This document shows, piece after piece, positions 25,861 through 33,325 of a stretch of DNA of 64,000 nucleotides. A program made the position numbers and the translations under genes. A model generated the notes under the pieces. It saw only the letters and a program-made list of their open reading frames with translations. It did no database searches and was not told the DNA's origin. Source of the stretch: Lacrimispora sp. 210928-DFI.3.58 (GTDB lineage: Bacteria; Bacillota; Clostridia; Lachnospirales; Lachnospiraceae). How positions within the stretch are numbered: position 1 is the stretch's first letter; every line of letters begins with the position of its first letter. The DNA is taken from assembly GCF_020554865.1 (NCBI RefSeq), contig NZ_JAJCIC010000001.1:186001-250000 (forward strand), in the 5' to 3' direction.

Positions 25861-27048
25861 ATGAGTGCACGTCTGGTTTATATGAGACTGGAATGTAAGC
25901 GGGCATTAAAACGGCTTCCCCATATGGCAGCAGGGGCAATCGTACTATTATTTTTAATGGGTGCGGTTGCCCTTTTGGCAGGGAAAGCGCTGTATGGTGG
26001 GCAGGTTTCAGGAAGGATCGCCGTGGGAGTGGTGCTTCCTGAGGGCGATGCCCTGGCAAAGCAGGTAATGTCCATGATAGGCTCTCTGGAGAGCGTGAAA
26101 AGTCTCTGCGATTTTACGTACATGGATAGGGAAGAGAGCAGGAGCCGGCTGGAGCAGGGGGAATTGTATGCTGTGATAGAGGTGCCTGAGGACTTTGTAC
26201 AGGACATCATGAATGGAACAAATACCCCCATCTCCGTGCTCCTGCCCAGGGGAGCGGGGATCGAAAGCCGCATTTTCCGGGAACTCACAGAGGCGGGGGC
26301 GGCAACCCTGGGTTCCAGCCAGGCGGGAATATATGCCGGTGATGAGCTGTTAAGCCTCTATGGGCTGGCGGATTCCATCCCGCAGCTGGAGGCGGACTTA
26401 AACCGGATCTATCTGGCCTACAGTCTTCCGAGAATGGACTATTTTAAGCAGGTCAGGGTAAATGCTACCGGTGACGTGGATACCCTTGTCTTTTACGGCA
26501 TCAGCATGTCTGTTTTTCTTCTTCTGCTGAGTACCATACCGGTATCAGGATTTCTTCTGCCCCACAGCCGGGTCATGAGGCAGAAGCTGGCCCTGGCAGG
26601 CGTAGGAGGAGGTACAGTGGCCGGATCCCGCATCCTGGGGCTGACCCTGCTGTTTCTCGCTCTGGGGATCCCCTGCTCTGCTGCGGCAGCGTGGTTTGGC
26701 GTCATGGAGTGGCAGGCGCCCACAGCAGCAGCCATATTGCTGGTGTGCGCAGCAGCAGCCTCTGTGGCAGTCTTCCTCTATCAGGCGGCGGGCAGTCTGC
26801 TGGGCGGAGTGCTGCTGTTGTTTTTAGGAGCAGCGGTCATGCATTTTCTGGCAGGGGGCTTTCTTCCGCTGGTCTTTTTGCCCTCGGCCTTAAGGGTGGC
26901 AGCGCCCTTCATTCCCACCTACATACTGATGGAGGGCGTGAAGATGATGGTGACAGCTGCATGGGCTCCGGAAATCTTTGGCAGGCTTTGCGTTCTGACT
27001 GCGGCAGGTTTTGCCGCCAGCCTGGCAGTGGAGGTGGGAAGAAGATGA
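25861..27048 (+). CDS. ABC-2 type permease, subunit 1
   Basis: 395-aa membrane protein: one N-terminal span (AGAIVLLFLMGAVALLAG, about 23-40), a soluble extracellular domain with VAVVLPEGD-like sequence, then five or six spans from about residue 205. This is the layout of ABC-2/YhgE-like export permeases. It overlaps the next permease gene by 4 nt. Confidence 0.8.
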   Translation: MSARLVYMRLECKRALKRLPHMAAGAIVLLFLMGAVALLAGKALYGGQVSGRIAVGVVLPEGDALAKQVMSMIGSLESVKSLCDFTYMDREESRSRLEQGELYAVIEVPEDFVQDIMNGTNTPISVLLPRGAGIESRIFRELTEAGAATLGSSQAGIYAGDELLSLYGLADSIPQLEADLNRIYLAYSLPRMDYFKQVRVNATGDVDTLVFYGISMSVFLLLLSTIPVSGFLLPHSRVMRQKLALAGVGGGTVAGSRILGLTLLFLALGIPCSAAAAWFGVMEWQAPTAAAILLVCAAAASVAVFLYQAAGSLLGGVLLLFLGAAVMHFLAGGFLPLVFLPSALRVAAPFIPTYILMEGVKMMVTAAWAPEIFGRLCVLTAAGFAASLAVEVGRR

Positions 27049-28196
27049 ATAAGGCAGCAATATGGTTTTGGCTTTCCTGCAAGCGTTATTTAAAGCGCCT
27101 GCCCTTCCTGGCAGTGCTTCTCCTTCTTCCCCTGGGAGCAATGGTAATCCGCAGAGCAGAGAAGAAGGGGGATGAAAAGATACAGATCGCCGTCTGCTCT
27201 CTGGATCAAGAGGGCAGTCTGGGCAGCCGCCTGGCAGACAGCCTGGCCAGCCGCCCATCCTCCGAAGAGGAAGGCATGTTCTTCTTCTACCTGTGCCGTG
27301 ATAAGGAGCAGGTGAAGGAGGAGGTAGCCTCCAGAAGGGCAGAGTGTGGGTATGTGATCTGCGAAGGGCTGGAGGAAAAGCTGGATCACAGGCAGTTCAA
27401 GCGTTCCATTGAGGTATACTCGGCTCCATCTACCGTAGCGGCCGCCCTCTCTACAGAGACCGTGTTCGCAGCTCTCATGGAGCTGTATGACAAGGAGCTG
27501 CTCATGGACTATGCAGGGGACGGGGAGGCTTTCCAAAGCCTGGGAGAACCAGGCAGTCCTGAGCGGCAGGAGGCCCGCCAAAAAGCGGGAGAGCTCTATG
27601 AGAAATGGACAGAAAATGGAAGCACCTTTCGCTTTGTGTATTTTTATGGTGAAGAAGGCGGCAGGGAAGTGGGCGAAGGGCTGAAAAACGCTGGAGGAGA
27701 GAGTGGGAGCGGAACCAGGAGGACCGCTGGAGCCGAGAAAGCCCCTGGCTTATTTCCAGTAAGAGGCTTGGCCGCTGTCTGCATTTTCATCACAGGGCTT
27801 TACGGGGCAGTGGTTCTGGGGGAGGATGAGAAGAGGGGGCTGTTCCATCCCCTTGACTGCCAACTGCGCTTTCCATGCCAGCTGGCCTCCCTGGCAGCTC
27901 CTGTCACACTGGCAGCCTGTGCTGGCCTTCTGGCGGTATGGGCAGGCGGGGAAGGAGAGGAACTTATCAAGGAGCTGGGGGCGATGACCGGCTATGCGGC
28001 AGCCGTCACGGCAGCAGCCTGGGCCTTAAAGCTTATATGCCCCAGCCCCCAGGCCCTGTGCTGCACGATTCCCTTTTTCATTATTGGGAGCCTGGTATTC
28101 TGTCCGGTGTTCATCAATGCAGGGAAGCTGTTTGAAGGCTTTGATCTGGCCGGGAAATGTTTCCTGCCCTATTACTATTTGAGGATATTTAGTTAA
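27045..28196 (+). CDS. ABC-2 type permease, subunit 2
   Basis: 383-aa paralogue of the preceding permease: WFWLSCKRYLKRLPFL opens the first span, an extracellular domain follows (KIQIAVCSLDQEGS), then C-terminal spans. ATG 27045 overlaps the previous stop (ATGA); the longer upstream frame lies antiphase inside subunit 1 and is not coding. The pair probably forms a heterodimeric channel with the ATPase at 23156. Substrate unknown. Confidence 0.78.
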   Translation: MNKAAIWFWLSCKRYLKRLPFLAVLLLLPLGAMVIRRAEKKGDEKIQIAVCSLDQEGSLGSRLADSLASRPSSEEEGMFFFYLCRDKEQVKEEVASRRAECGYVICEGLEEKLDHRQFKRSIEVYSAPSTVAAALSTETVFAALMELYDKELLMDYAGDGEAFQSLGEPGSPERQEARQKAGELYEKWTENGSTFRFVYFYGEEGGREVGEGLKNAGGESGSGTRRTAGAEKAPGLFPVRGLAAVCIFITGLYGAVVLGEDEKRGLFHPLDCQLRFPCQLASLAAPVTLAACAGLLAVWAGGEGEELIKELGAMTGYAAAVTAAAWALKLICPSPQALCCTIPFFIIGSLVFCPVFINAGKLFEGFDLAGKCFLPYYYLRIFS

Positions 28197-28365
28197 AGTA
28201 AAAGAAAAACAGACCGGAAAGTGGAGACAGTGACATTGGAGACTTTGGAAACCCAGGCAGAAAACGGTTGACAAATGGACTGCCCAAATTTATACTAAAT
28301 CCATATGACATGTTGAAAAAGCGGCAGGGAAAAACGAACAGTAAGCGGGGTATTCCCCTGATATC

Positions 28366-28398
28366 AGGCGGAAAGCAGGAGGGCTTTCCGCCTTGTTT
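28366..28398 (+). terminator. Terminator of the ABC operon
   Basis: AGGCGGAAAGC pairs with GCTTTCCGCCT, followed by TGTTTTG. It lies 170 nt after the permease stop and 45 nt before the next gene. Confidence 0.75.
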
Positions 28399-28442
28399 TG
28401 TCTGCGGGCTATCATACATGAGAGGAGAAGGAGGGACAAGCT

Positions 28443-29267
28443 ATGACAGAGGGACCTATACGGGCAGCGGTCATGGCAGATACCCACGGCGTGCTGAGGC
28501 CGGAGGTAGAACGGATATTGGAGACATGTGATGTGATAATACATGCGGGTGATTTTGACAACCAGCTGACCTACCACAAGCTGTCGACAGATTCTCCCCT
28601 GTACGCTGTGCGGGGCAACAACGACAGAGGCTGGTCAGGGGGGCTTCCGCTGATAAAACGGTTTTCCCTGGGAGGGGTGAAGTTTATCATGGCTCATGAG
28701 CGAAAAGACATTCCAAGCGCTCTCGGAGACACCCAGGTGGTGATCTACGGCCATTCCCACATGTACCAGCAGCAGGAGATAAGCGGCAGGCTCTGGCTGA
28801 ATCCCGGAAGCTGCGGCTACAAGCGCTTTACGCTTCCTCTGTCCCTGGCAGTGATGACAATTGAGGACGGGAAGTATTCCGTGGAGACTATCTGGCTGGA
28901 AAAGGGCTACGGAACCCCGGGGGCGGCCATTGCCCAGCGCAGCAAGCCAAAGGAGAGCCGCTACGAAAAGCAGCAGAAGCGCTACCGCCAGAAGCAGAAG
29001 GAGAGGGCAGGCCAGGCTGCGGGCCTCCAAAAGGCAGTATCCCCGGAGGAGGAGTCCAGGGACAAGAAAAGCGAGCTTTTCCTGCTGGCAAGGATTCTTC
29101 GCCAGAAGAAGGCCGGCAGTGCGCCGGAGTGGGCAGCGGAGAACCTGAATGCGGATATTGGCCTGGTGAATGCGGTGTATGCTGTCTGTGACAGGCTGCC
29201 GGAGGCGGACGCCCGCTGTATCCAGGAGGAGCTCTGTAAAAAGGATAACGGGCTGAAAAGAACATAA
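28443..29267 (+). CDS. YfcE/MJ0936-type metallophosphoesterase with C-terminal extension
   Basis: 274 aa. Residues 1-155 form a calcineurin-like phosphoesterase: MADTHG, HAGDFDN, RGNND, YGHSHM and LNPGSCGYKR carry the metal ligands. The usual family length is about 160 aa. Here a basic linker (about 165-200, rich in K, R, Q) leads to a C-terminal helical domain (SELFLLARILRQKKAG to the end). The extension is not one I recognise and may bind nucleic acid. Stands alone between two terminators. Confidence 0.85.
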   Translation: MTEGPIRAAVMADTHGVLRPEVERILETCDVIIHAGDFDNQLTYHKLSTDSPLYAVRGNNDRGWSGGLPLIKRFSLGGVKFIMAHERKDIPSALGDTQVVIYGHSHMYQQQEISGRLWLNPGSCGYKRFTLPLSLAVMTIEDGKYSVETIWLEKGYGTPGAAIAQRSKPKESRYEKQQKRYRQKQKERAGQAAGLQKAVSPEEESRDKKSELFLLARILRQKKAGSAPEWAAENLNADIGLVNAVYAVCDRLPEADARCIQEELCKKDNGLKRT

Positions 29268-29270
29268 AAT

Positions 29271-29340
29271 AAGGCTGCTGCCAACTTGCGATACGCTTCC
29301 GGGGAAAAATCCCGGATCCGCAATTCGGCAGCAGCCTTTA
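29271..29340. terminator. Bidirectional terminator
   Basis: AAGGCTGCTGCC (29274-29285) pairs with GGCAGCAGCCTT (29326-29337), with T-rich sequence on both outer sides. It separates the phosphoesterase (+) from the lipoprotein (-). Confidence 0.85.
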
Positions 29341-29354
29341 TGATTTGCAAAAGC

Positions 29355-31187
29355 CTATTGGGCAAGGCAGCCGTTTACCCATTGGATAAAGTTCTCAGTA
29401 GGGCTGCCTGTCCGTTCCGCCATGGTGTGACCCTGGGCCCATATCGTTTCAAAATCCACCTGGCACCCATAGTTTTCAAGGGCCAGAGCAAGATTCATCT
29501 CTGTTGAGAGGGCGGTGTCCCCCTGGGTGATGCCGGTGCGTATGCGCCAGTAGCCTGCTACATTTGAAGTTTGATAGCCCTCATAGTAACTGCAGAGGTA
29601 GTACATAGGGTTATACATATTCATCCGGACATCCACAGTATTGCCGAGGATATCCTGCTTTGACAGATCTGCGGCATATGCGGGTCCATAGGCCTCATTG
29701 TCCTTTAAAAGCTCTGCCATGATAGGATCAAAATGAGTGCCTGCCCCGTCTCCGTAGCCGAAGAGGACATTTTCTCCCTGAGTCCCCTCCAGATCATCGA
29801 AGGCCCCTATGTTTTTGCTGGCTTTCTTGCAGGCTTTGACAAAATCCTCCACGCTTGTGATGGAAGCAGTATGGGAGGCGCTGTCGTAGCTGACCCACCG
29901 GGTATCCTGATTCAGGCTGTCAATATAATCCTGAACAGTTTCATAGGTTTGAGGCTCTGCTGCCTCCTGCTCGGCCAGTCCGCGGTTGATGCCGTCATTC
30001 TGCAGCCGGCCGTATTCATCCACAAAGCCGCCGGTGATGTCATTCCCTCCGGGAAGCCCATCTCCATCCGGAGCGCCGCCCATGCCAGGAGCCCCATCCC
30101 TGCCGGGAAAGCCCCCTCCGGGGAGACCGCCTCCCATTCCCTTTCCTGAGGATGGGGTATAGGGAAACGAGGTATCCTCCAGGAAATGGTTAAGGGAGGT
30201 TTCAATGACTGTCTTCATATAATCATAGTAGGATCCTGCTTGATAGATCCCGGTTTCGGAGGCGTCCAGGGTCAGAAGGGCTCCCTCCTCATCCTTTAAT
30301 CCGAGGCTGTTAATGTAGAGGGCGAAGGCCTGGGCCATGCCGTTGGAAAGAGTCTGCATTTCCTCATCCAGCCCAGTGCGGCTGACGCCCATATTCCACT
30401 CATAGGCCTCATTGGCATAGTCAAGATTTGTCACCGGGCACCAGCACATGGAGCCGGCTACGGCGTCGCTGATATCCATCACGGCCCCAATTGCCTCCAG
30501 ATAAGGAAGGTAGAGTTCACTGTCCCCGGTGGCCCCCATAAGGGCGCTCTGGGCGCCGCCGCCGCTCATTCCGAAGGTGAAGATCCGCTCCATACTGCCG
30601 GGGATACTTCCCTCATTATAGCGGATATAGCGGACCGCTGCCTTGAGATCCGTCACCCCTGCAGGGGCGCCCTCCTCCCGGCCGCGGCAGCCTGCATTTA
30701 CATAGATAAAGCCTGCCTGTGTATAATCAGCGGCGGCGCTTACATAATCCGCTGGGGCCGCCATGGCGGAATAGCCGGGAGTGTTTACGGGAATCACGAT
30801 AGGCGCCGTCATGGCTGTGTAGCTGCCAATGGCCCCCTCCTCCTTAATCCGGCAGGTGTAGGTGCCGTCGTTGTTGTCCTGGGCCTCCATATAGGCCTCC
30901 GGCACAAAGATCCCCAGGGTCTCATATGCGGGAGCCGCCGGGCTGGCACAATAGGGGATTTCGATCTGCCAGTATACGCCGTCCTCCTCGTTATAATTCC
31001 ATTTTGACGGATCGATCAGGGAAAGGGAGGCAGCCGATGCTTCCTGGGAAGCTGTTTCCGGCTCAGGGGAGGTTTCCGCTGCAGCTGTTTCTGGCTCTTT
31101 TGAAGGTTCGGCCGCGCCTGATCCGGCGCAGCCGGAAAGAGCGAGGGCCGCGGTAAAGGCAAGGGCTATCCATGTTCTGTATCTCAT
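29355..31187 (-). CDS. Tannase-like alpha/beta-hydrolase lipoprotein
   Basis: 610-aa lipoprotein: signal peptide with lipobox LSGC at about residue 20, then an acidic Ala/Glu/Pro linker. The nucleophile elbow is FGMSGGGAQSAL (Ser about 208), with CRGREEGAP upstream and a C-terminal His in WAQGHTMAERTG (about 587). The pattern resembles bacterial tannases and related acyl esterases. A Gly/Pro-rich insert (about residues 347-386) interrupts the lid. ATG 31187 follows AAAGGAGA; an ATG at 31211 lies upstream of that RBS. Diverges from a LysR gene. Substrate is a prediction. Confidence 0.75.
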   Translation of the reverse strand: MRYRTWIALAFTAALALSGCAGSGAAEPSKEPETAAAETSPEPETASQEASAASLSLIDPSKWNYNEEDGVYWQIEIPYCASPAAPAYETLGIFVPEAYMEAQDNNDGTYTCRIKEEGAIGSYTAMTAPIVIPVNTPGYSAMAAPADYVSAAADYTQAGFIYVNAGCRGREEGAPAGVTDLKAAVRYIRYNEGSIPGSMERIFTFGMSGGGAQSALMGATGDSELYLPYLEAIGAVMDISDAVAGSMCWCPVTNLDYANEAYEWNMGVSRTGLDEEMQTLSNGMAQAFALYINSLGLKDEEGALLTLDASETGIYQAGSYYDYMKTVIETSLNHFLEDTSFPYTPSSGKGMGGGLPGGGFPGRDGAPGMGGAPDGDGLPGGNDITGGFVDEYGRLQNDGINRGLAEQEAAEPQTYETVQDYIDSLNQDTRWVSYDSASHTASITSVEDFVKACKKASKNIGAFDDLEGTQGENVLFGYGDGAGTHFDPIMAELLKDNEAYGPAYAADLSKQDILGNTVDVRMNMYNPMYYLCSYYEGYQTSNVAGYWRIRTGITQGDTALSTEMNLALALENYGCQVDFETIWAQGHTMAERTGSPTENFIQWVNGCLAQ

Positions 31188-31225
31188 ATTGAAAAGGTCT
31201 CCTTTCTTCACTTTGTTGCAGTCTT

Positions 31226-31254
31226 ATTTTAGCCAATTCACCAGTGACATACAA
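31226..31254 (-). promoter_or_regulatory. Promoter of the tannase-like gene
   Basis: On the minus strand TTGTAT (31254-31249), 17-nt spacer, TAAAAT (31231-31226). Its -35 shares base 31249 with the -35 of the divergent lysR promoter. Confidence 0.7.
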
Positions 31255-31272
31255 TTCGTTTTCGTGTATAAT
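31244..31272 (+). promoter_or_regulatory. Promoter of the LysR gene
   Basis: GTGACA (31244-31249), 17-nt spacer, TATAAT (31267-31272). It overlaps the divergent promoter, the usual layout for LysR autorepression and activation of a divergent target. Confidence 0.75.
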
Positions 31273-31311
31273 TAAGTCGTAATTGGAATAAATCATGGAG
31301 AGGCCGCTGTT

Positions 31312-32265
31312 ATGGATATGAATCATTTGAGAGAATTTACTGTGCTGGCCGAGACAAAAAGCTACTGGGAGGCTGCTTACCGTCTCTTTCTCAATCAGTC
31401 AATTCTGTCCAAGCACATAAAAGCAATGGAAGCCGAGCTTGACGCGCCCCTATTTATCCGCACCACGCGAAAGGTGGAGCTGACAGAATTTGGCGAGGCG
31501 CTGCTTCCCTATGCCAGGGATATTACGAAACTACACTTTGAGTATTCTGCCAAGCTGATGCAGATGCAGAATTACCGGAAGGGCCTGATCTCCATGGGCA
31601 GCCTTCCGGCTATGGCCCAGTACCATATTACGGATCTTGTGCTGGAGTTTGAGAGAAGCTGTCCCGAATACAAGATCAAAATCACGGAGGATGATCCGAA
31701 GCAGCTTACAAGGCTTCTGCTGGACAGGGGCTGCGAGCTGGCTTTCCTGCGGGAAATGAAGAAGACGGAGGCTCTTGACAGGGAACTTGAAGGGCCTCTG
31801 GAGCGGCTTCCCTATGTGACGGACCATATGATTGCAGTGCTTCCCCTCAGCCATCCTCTTGCAGGCAGAGAGGAGCTTACCCTGCGGGATCTGAAGAACG
31901 AGGCCTTTGCCCTTTTAAAGGAAAATACAATGATGCACGATCTCTGCTGCCAGGCCTGTCAGGAGGCGGGTTTTATTCCAAACATTATTTTTACCAGCCA
32001 CCGCCTGGACAGTATTCTGGATATGGTGACAAAGGGCGGCTGTGCGGCCCTCCTTATGGACCGTCATGTGGAATATCCGCTGGAATCTGCCTTTGCGCTG
32101 AATCCGCCCTTTGCAGCAGTGAGGATCGTCCCATCCATCGAGACGTCCATCTCCTTGTGCTGGAAAAGAGGGGAGCCACTTTCTCCGTCAGGGGCCAGGT
32201 TTGTAGAATTTTTCAGAAACCGGGATGCCTCATGCCCAAAAAGCCCAGGCCAGAGGAGCGGATGA
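31312..32265 (+). CDS. LysR family transcriptional regulator
   Basis: 317 aa. N-terminal winged helix (MNHLREFTVLAETKSYWEAA with QSILSKHIKAMEAEL), then a periplasmic-binding-like effector domain (GLISMGSLPAMAQYHITDLV). It diverges from the tannase-like lipoprotein gene with overlapping promoters and probably controls it in response to a substrate or product. Confidence 0.92.
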   Translation: MDMNHLREFTVLAETKSYWEAAYRLFLNQSILSKHIKAMEAELDAPLFIRTTRKVELTEFGEALLPYARDITKLHFEYSAKLMQMQNYRKGLISMGSLPAMAQYHITDLVLEFERSCPEYKIKITEDDPKQLTRLLLDRGCELAFLREMKKTEALDRELEGPLERLPYVTDHMIAVLPLSHPLAGREELTLRDLKNEAFALLKENTMMHDLCCQACQEAGFIPNIIFTSHRLDSILDMVTKGGCAALLMDRHVEYPLESAFALNPPFAAVRIVPSIETSISLCWKRGEPLSPSGARFVEFFRNRDASCPKSPGQRSG

Positions 32266-32310
32266 TTTCATGGTAATCTGGAGCGCTTCTTATATCAAAC
32301 ACTTAGTTCC

Positions 32311-32552
32311 TTTGGCGCGTTACAGTTCAGGCGGCTGCTGGGAGAGCGGCTGGCGCTCCGGTTTCGGACATAAGAAGCACTAAGACACCTGATTTTTCCT
32401 AAAAGCCAGAGCAGCATCAACGCAACTCGCTGCGCTCAAACAATCATTGATGCTGCTCTGAACGGAAAAACCAGCTGACTAAGTGCTTCTAATGTCCTGC
32501 AAAGTCGCTCCAGCCGCTCTCCCAGCAGCCGCCTGAACTGTAACTTTGGCGC
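32311..32552. mobile_element. MITE 2 with perfect 8-bp target duplication
   Basis: 226-bp element (32319-32544) with TTTGGCGC on both sides (32311-32318 and 32545-32552). The ends GTTACAGTTCAGGCGG and CCGCCTGAACTGTAAC are part of a perfect 35-bp inverted repeat; the arms continue imperfectly and the centre has a second hairpin (AGAGCAGCATCAA / TTGATGCTGCTCT). No ORF. The termini resemble MITEs 1 and 3, while the core matches R2 at 53128-53374. It sits between lysR and the tRNA promoter. Confidence 0.92.
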
Positions 32553-32584
32553 TAAAAGAAATAGAAAAAAATTGCAAAAAACTA

Positions 32585-32613
32585 TTGCCAAAATCATCTT
32601 CCTGTGCTATACT
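32585..32613 (+). promoter_or_regulatory. Promoter of the tRNA-Leu pair
   Basis: TTGCCA (32585-32590), 17-nt spacer, TATACT (32608-32613) with TGC giving an extended -10. Confidence 0.8.
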
Positions 32614-32625
32614 ATCATTCGTGTT

Positions 32626-32709
32626 GCGGGAGTGCTGGAATTGGCAGACAGGCAAGACTAAGGATCTTGTGGGTGTATGCTCGTGTGGGTTCAAGTCCCA
32701 TCTCCCGCA
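32626..32709 (+). tRNA. tRNA-Leu (anticodon AAG)
   Basis: 84 nt. Acceptor GCGGGAG/CTCCCGC with discriminator A; anticodon stem CAAGA/TCTTG with loop CTAAGGA, anticodon AAG (CUU/CUC). The long variable arm (TGGGTGTATGCTCGT) and TTCAAGT T-loop fit a leucine tRNA. CCA is not encoded. AAG would be inosine-modified. Confidence 0.9.
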
Positions 32710-32734
32710 CTGATTGTGAGAACAATCAAAAAAC

Positions 32735-32818
32735 GCAGAAGTGGCGGAATTGGCAGACGCGCACGGTTCAGGTCCGTGTGGTAGCAATACCTTGAGGGTT
32801 CGACTCCCTTCTTCTGCA
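32735..32818 (+). tRNA. tRNA-Leu (anticodon CAG)
   Basis: 84 nt. Acceptor GCAGAAG/CTTCTGC with discriminator A; anticodon stem CACGG/CCGTG with loop TTCAGGT, anticodon CAG (CUG). Long variable arm and TTCGACT T-loop. It is 25 nt after the first tRNA and shares its promoter; the terminator is at 32827. Confidence 0.93.
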
Positions 32819-32826
32819 GGACAGGG

Positions 32827-32857
32827 ATCCAGGCTTTGAGAGAGGCCTGGATTTTTT
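32827..32857 (+). terminator. Terminator after the tRNA pair
   Basis: ATCCAGGC pairs with GCCTGGAT, followed by TTTTT. Confidence 0.92.
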
Positions 32858-32933
32858 GTTTCATAGGAAACTCCTCCGGAGCCTCCTGTGATACAAAAAG
32901 CCCGCCTTTTATATATTTATCGAGGTGATCTCC

Positions 32934-33287
32934 ATGGATTTCTATAAACGTGTGGGAATTGTGTGCCGGGCAGTGCCCGAGGGATGTGTGGCGAGCTACG
33001 GACAGATCGCCCTTCTCTGCGGCAGGCCCAGGAATGCCAGGCAGGTAGGCTATGCACTGAATAAGGGAAGGGCAGGGGAGGTTCCGGCCCACCGGATCGT
33101 AAACAGCCAGGGCTTTTTGACAGGAGCCCTGGCCTTTGATCATCCCGATCTCCAGAGACTTCTTCTAAAGAAGGAGGGAGTGGAGGTATCCTGCGAAAAC
33201 AGGGTAGACCTGGGAAAATTTGGGTGGAAGAACACCCTTAAGGAAGCGTTGGAGCTTAAGAGGCGGTTTGAAGAGCTGGGGATCTGA
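32934..33287 (+). CDS. Alkyltransferase-like (ATL) protein
   Basis: 117-aa protein with the DNA-binding domain of O6-alkylguanine alkyltransferase (VASYGQIALLCGRPRNARQV). The active-site PCHR is VPAHRIVNSQG here: Ala replaces the alkyl-accepting Cys. ATL proteins bind O6-alkylguanine without repairing it and recruit nucleotide excision repair. The ATG at 32934 follows GAGGTGATC, a near-perfect anti-SD match. Convergent with the kinase gene. Confidence 0.88.
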   Translation: MDFYKRVGIVCRAVPEGCVASYGQIALLCGRPRNARQVGYALNKGRAGEVPAHRIVNSQGFLTGALAFDHPDLQRLLLKKEGVEVSCENRVDLGKFGWKNTLKEALELKRRFEELGI

Positions 33288-33325
33288 GCCTGGCTTGTCC
33301 ATACAGGCAGTGGAAGCTTTCATGT

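Noticed and set aside
26691..27044. In-frame 118-codon extension at the 5' end of the second ABC permease
   Set aside because: It lies inside subunit 1 in another frame and has no homologous membrane pattern; ATG 27045 with the ATGA overlap is the natural start.
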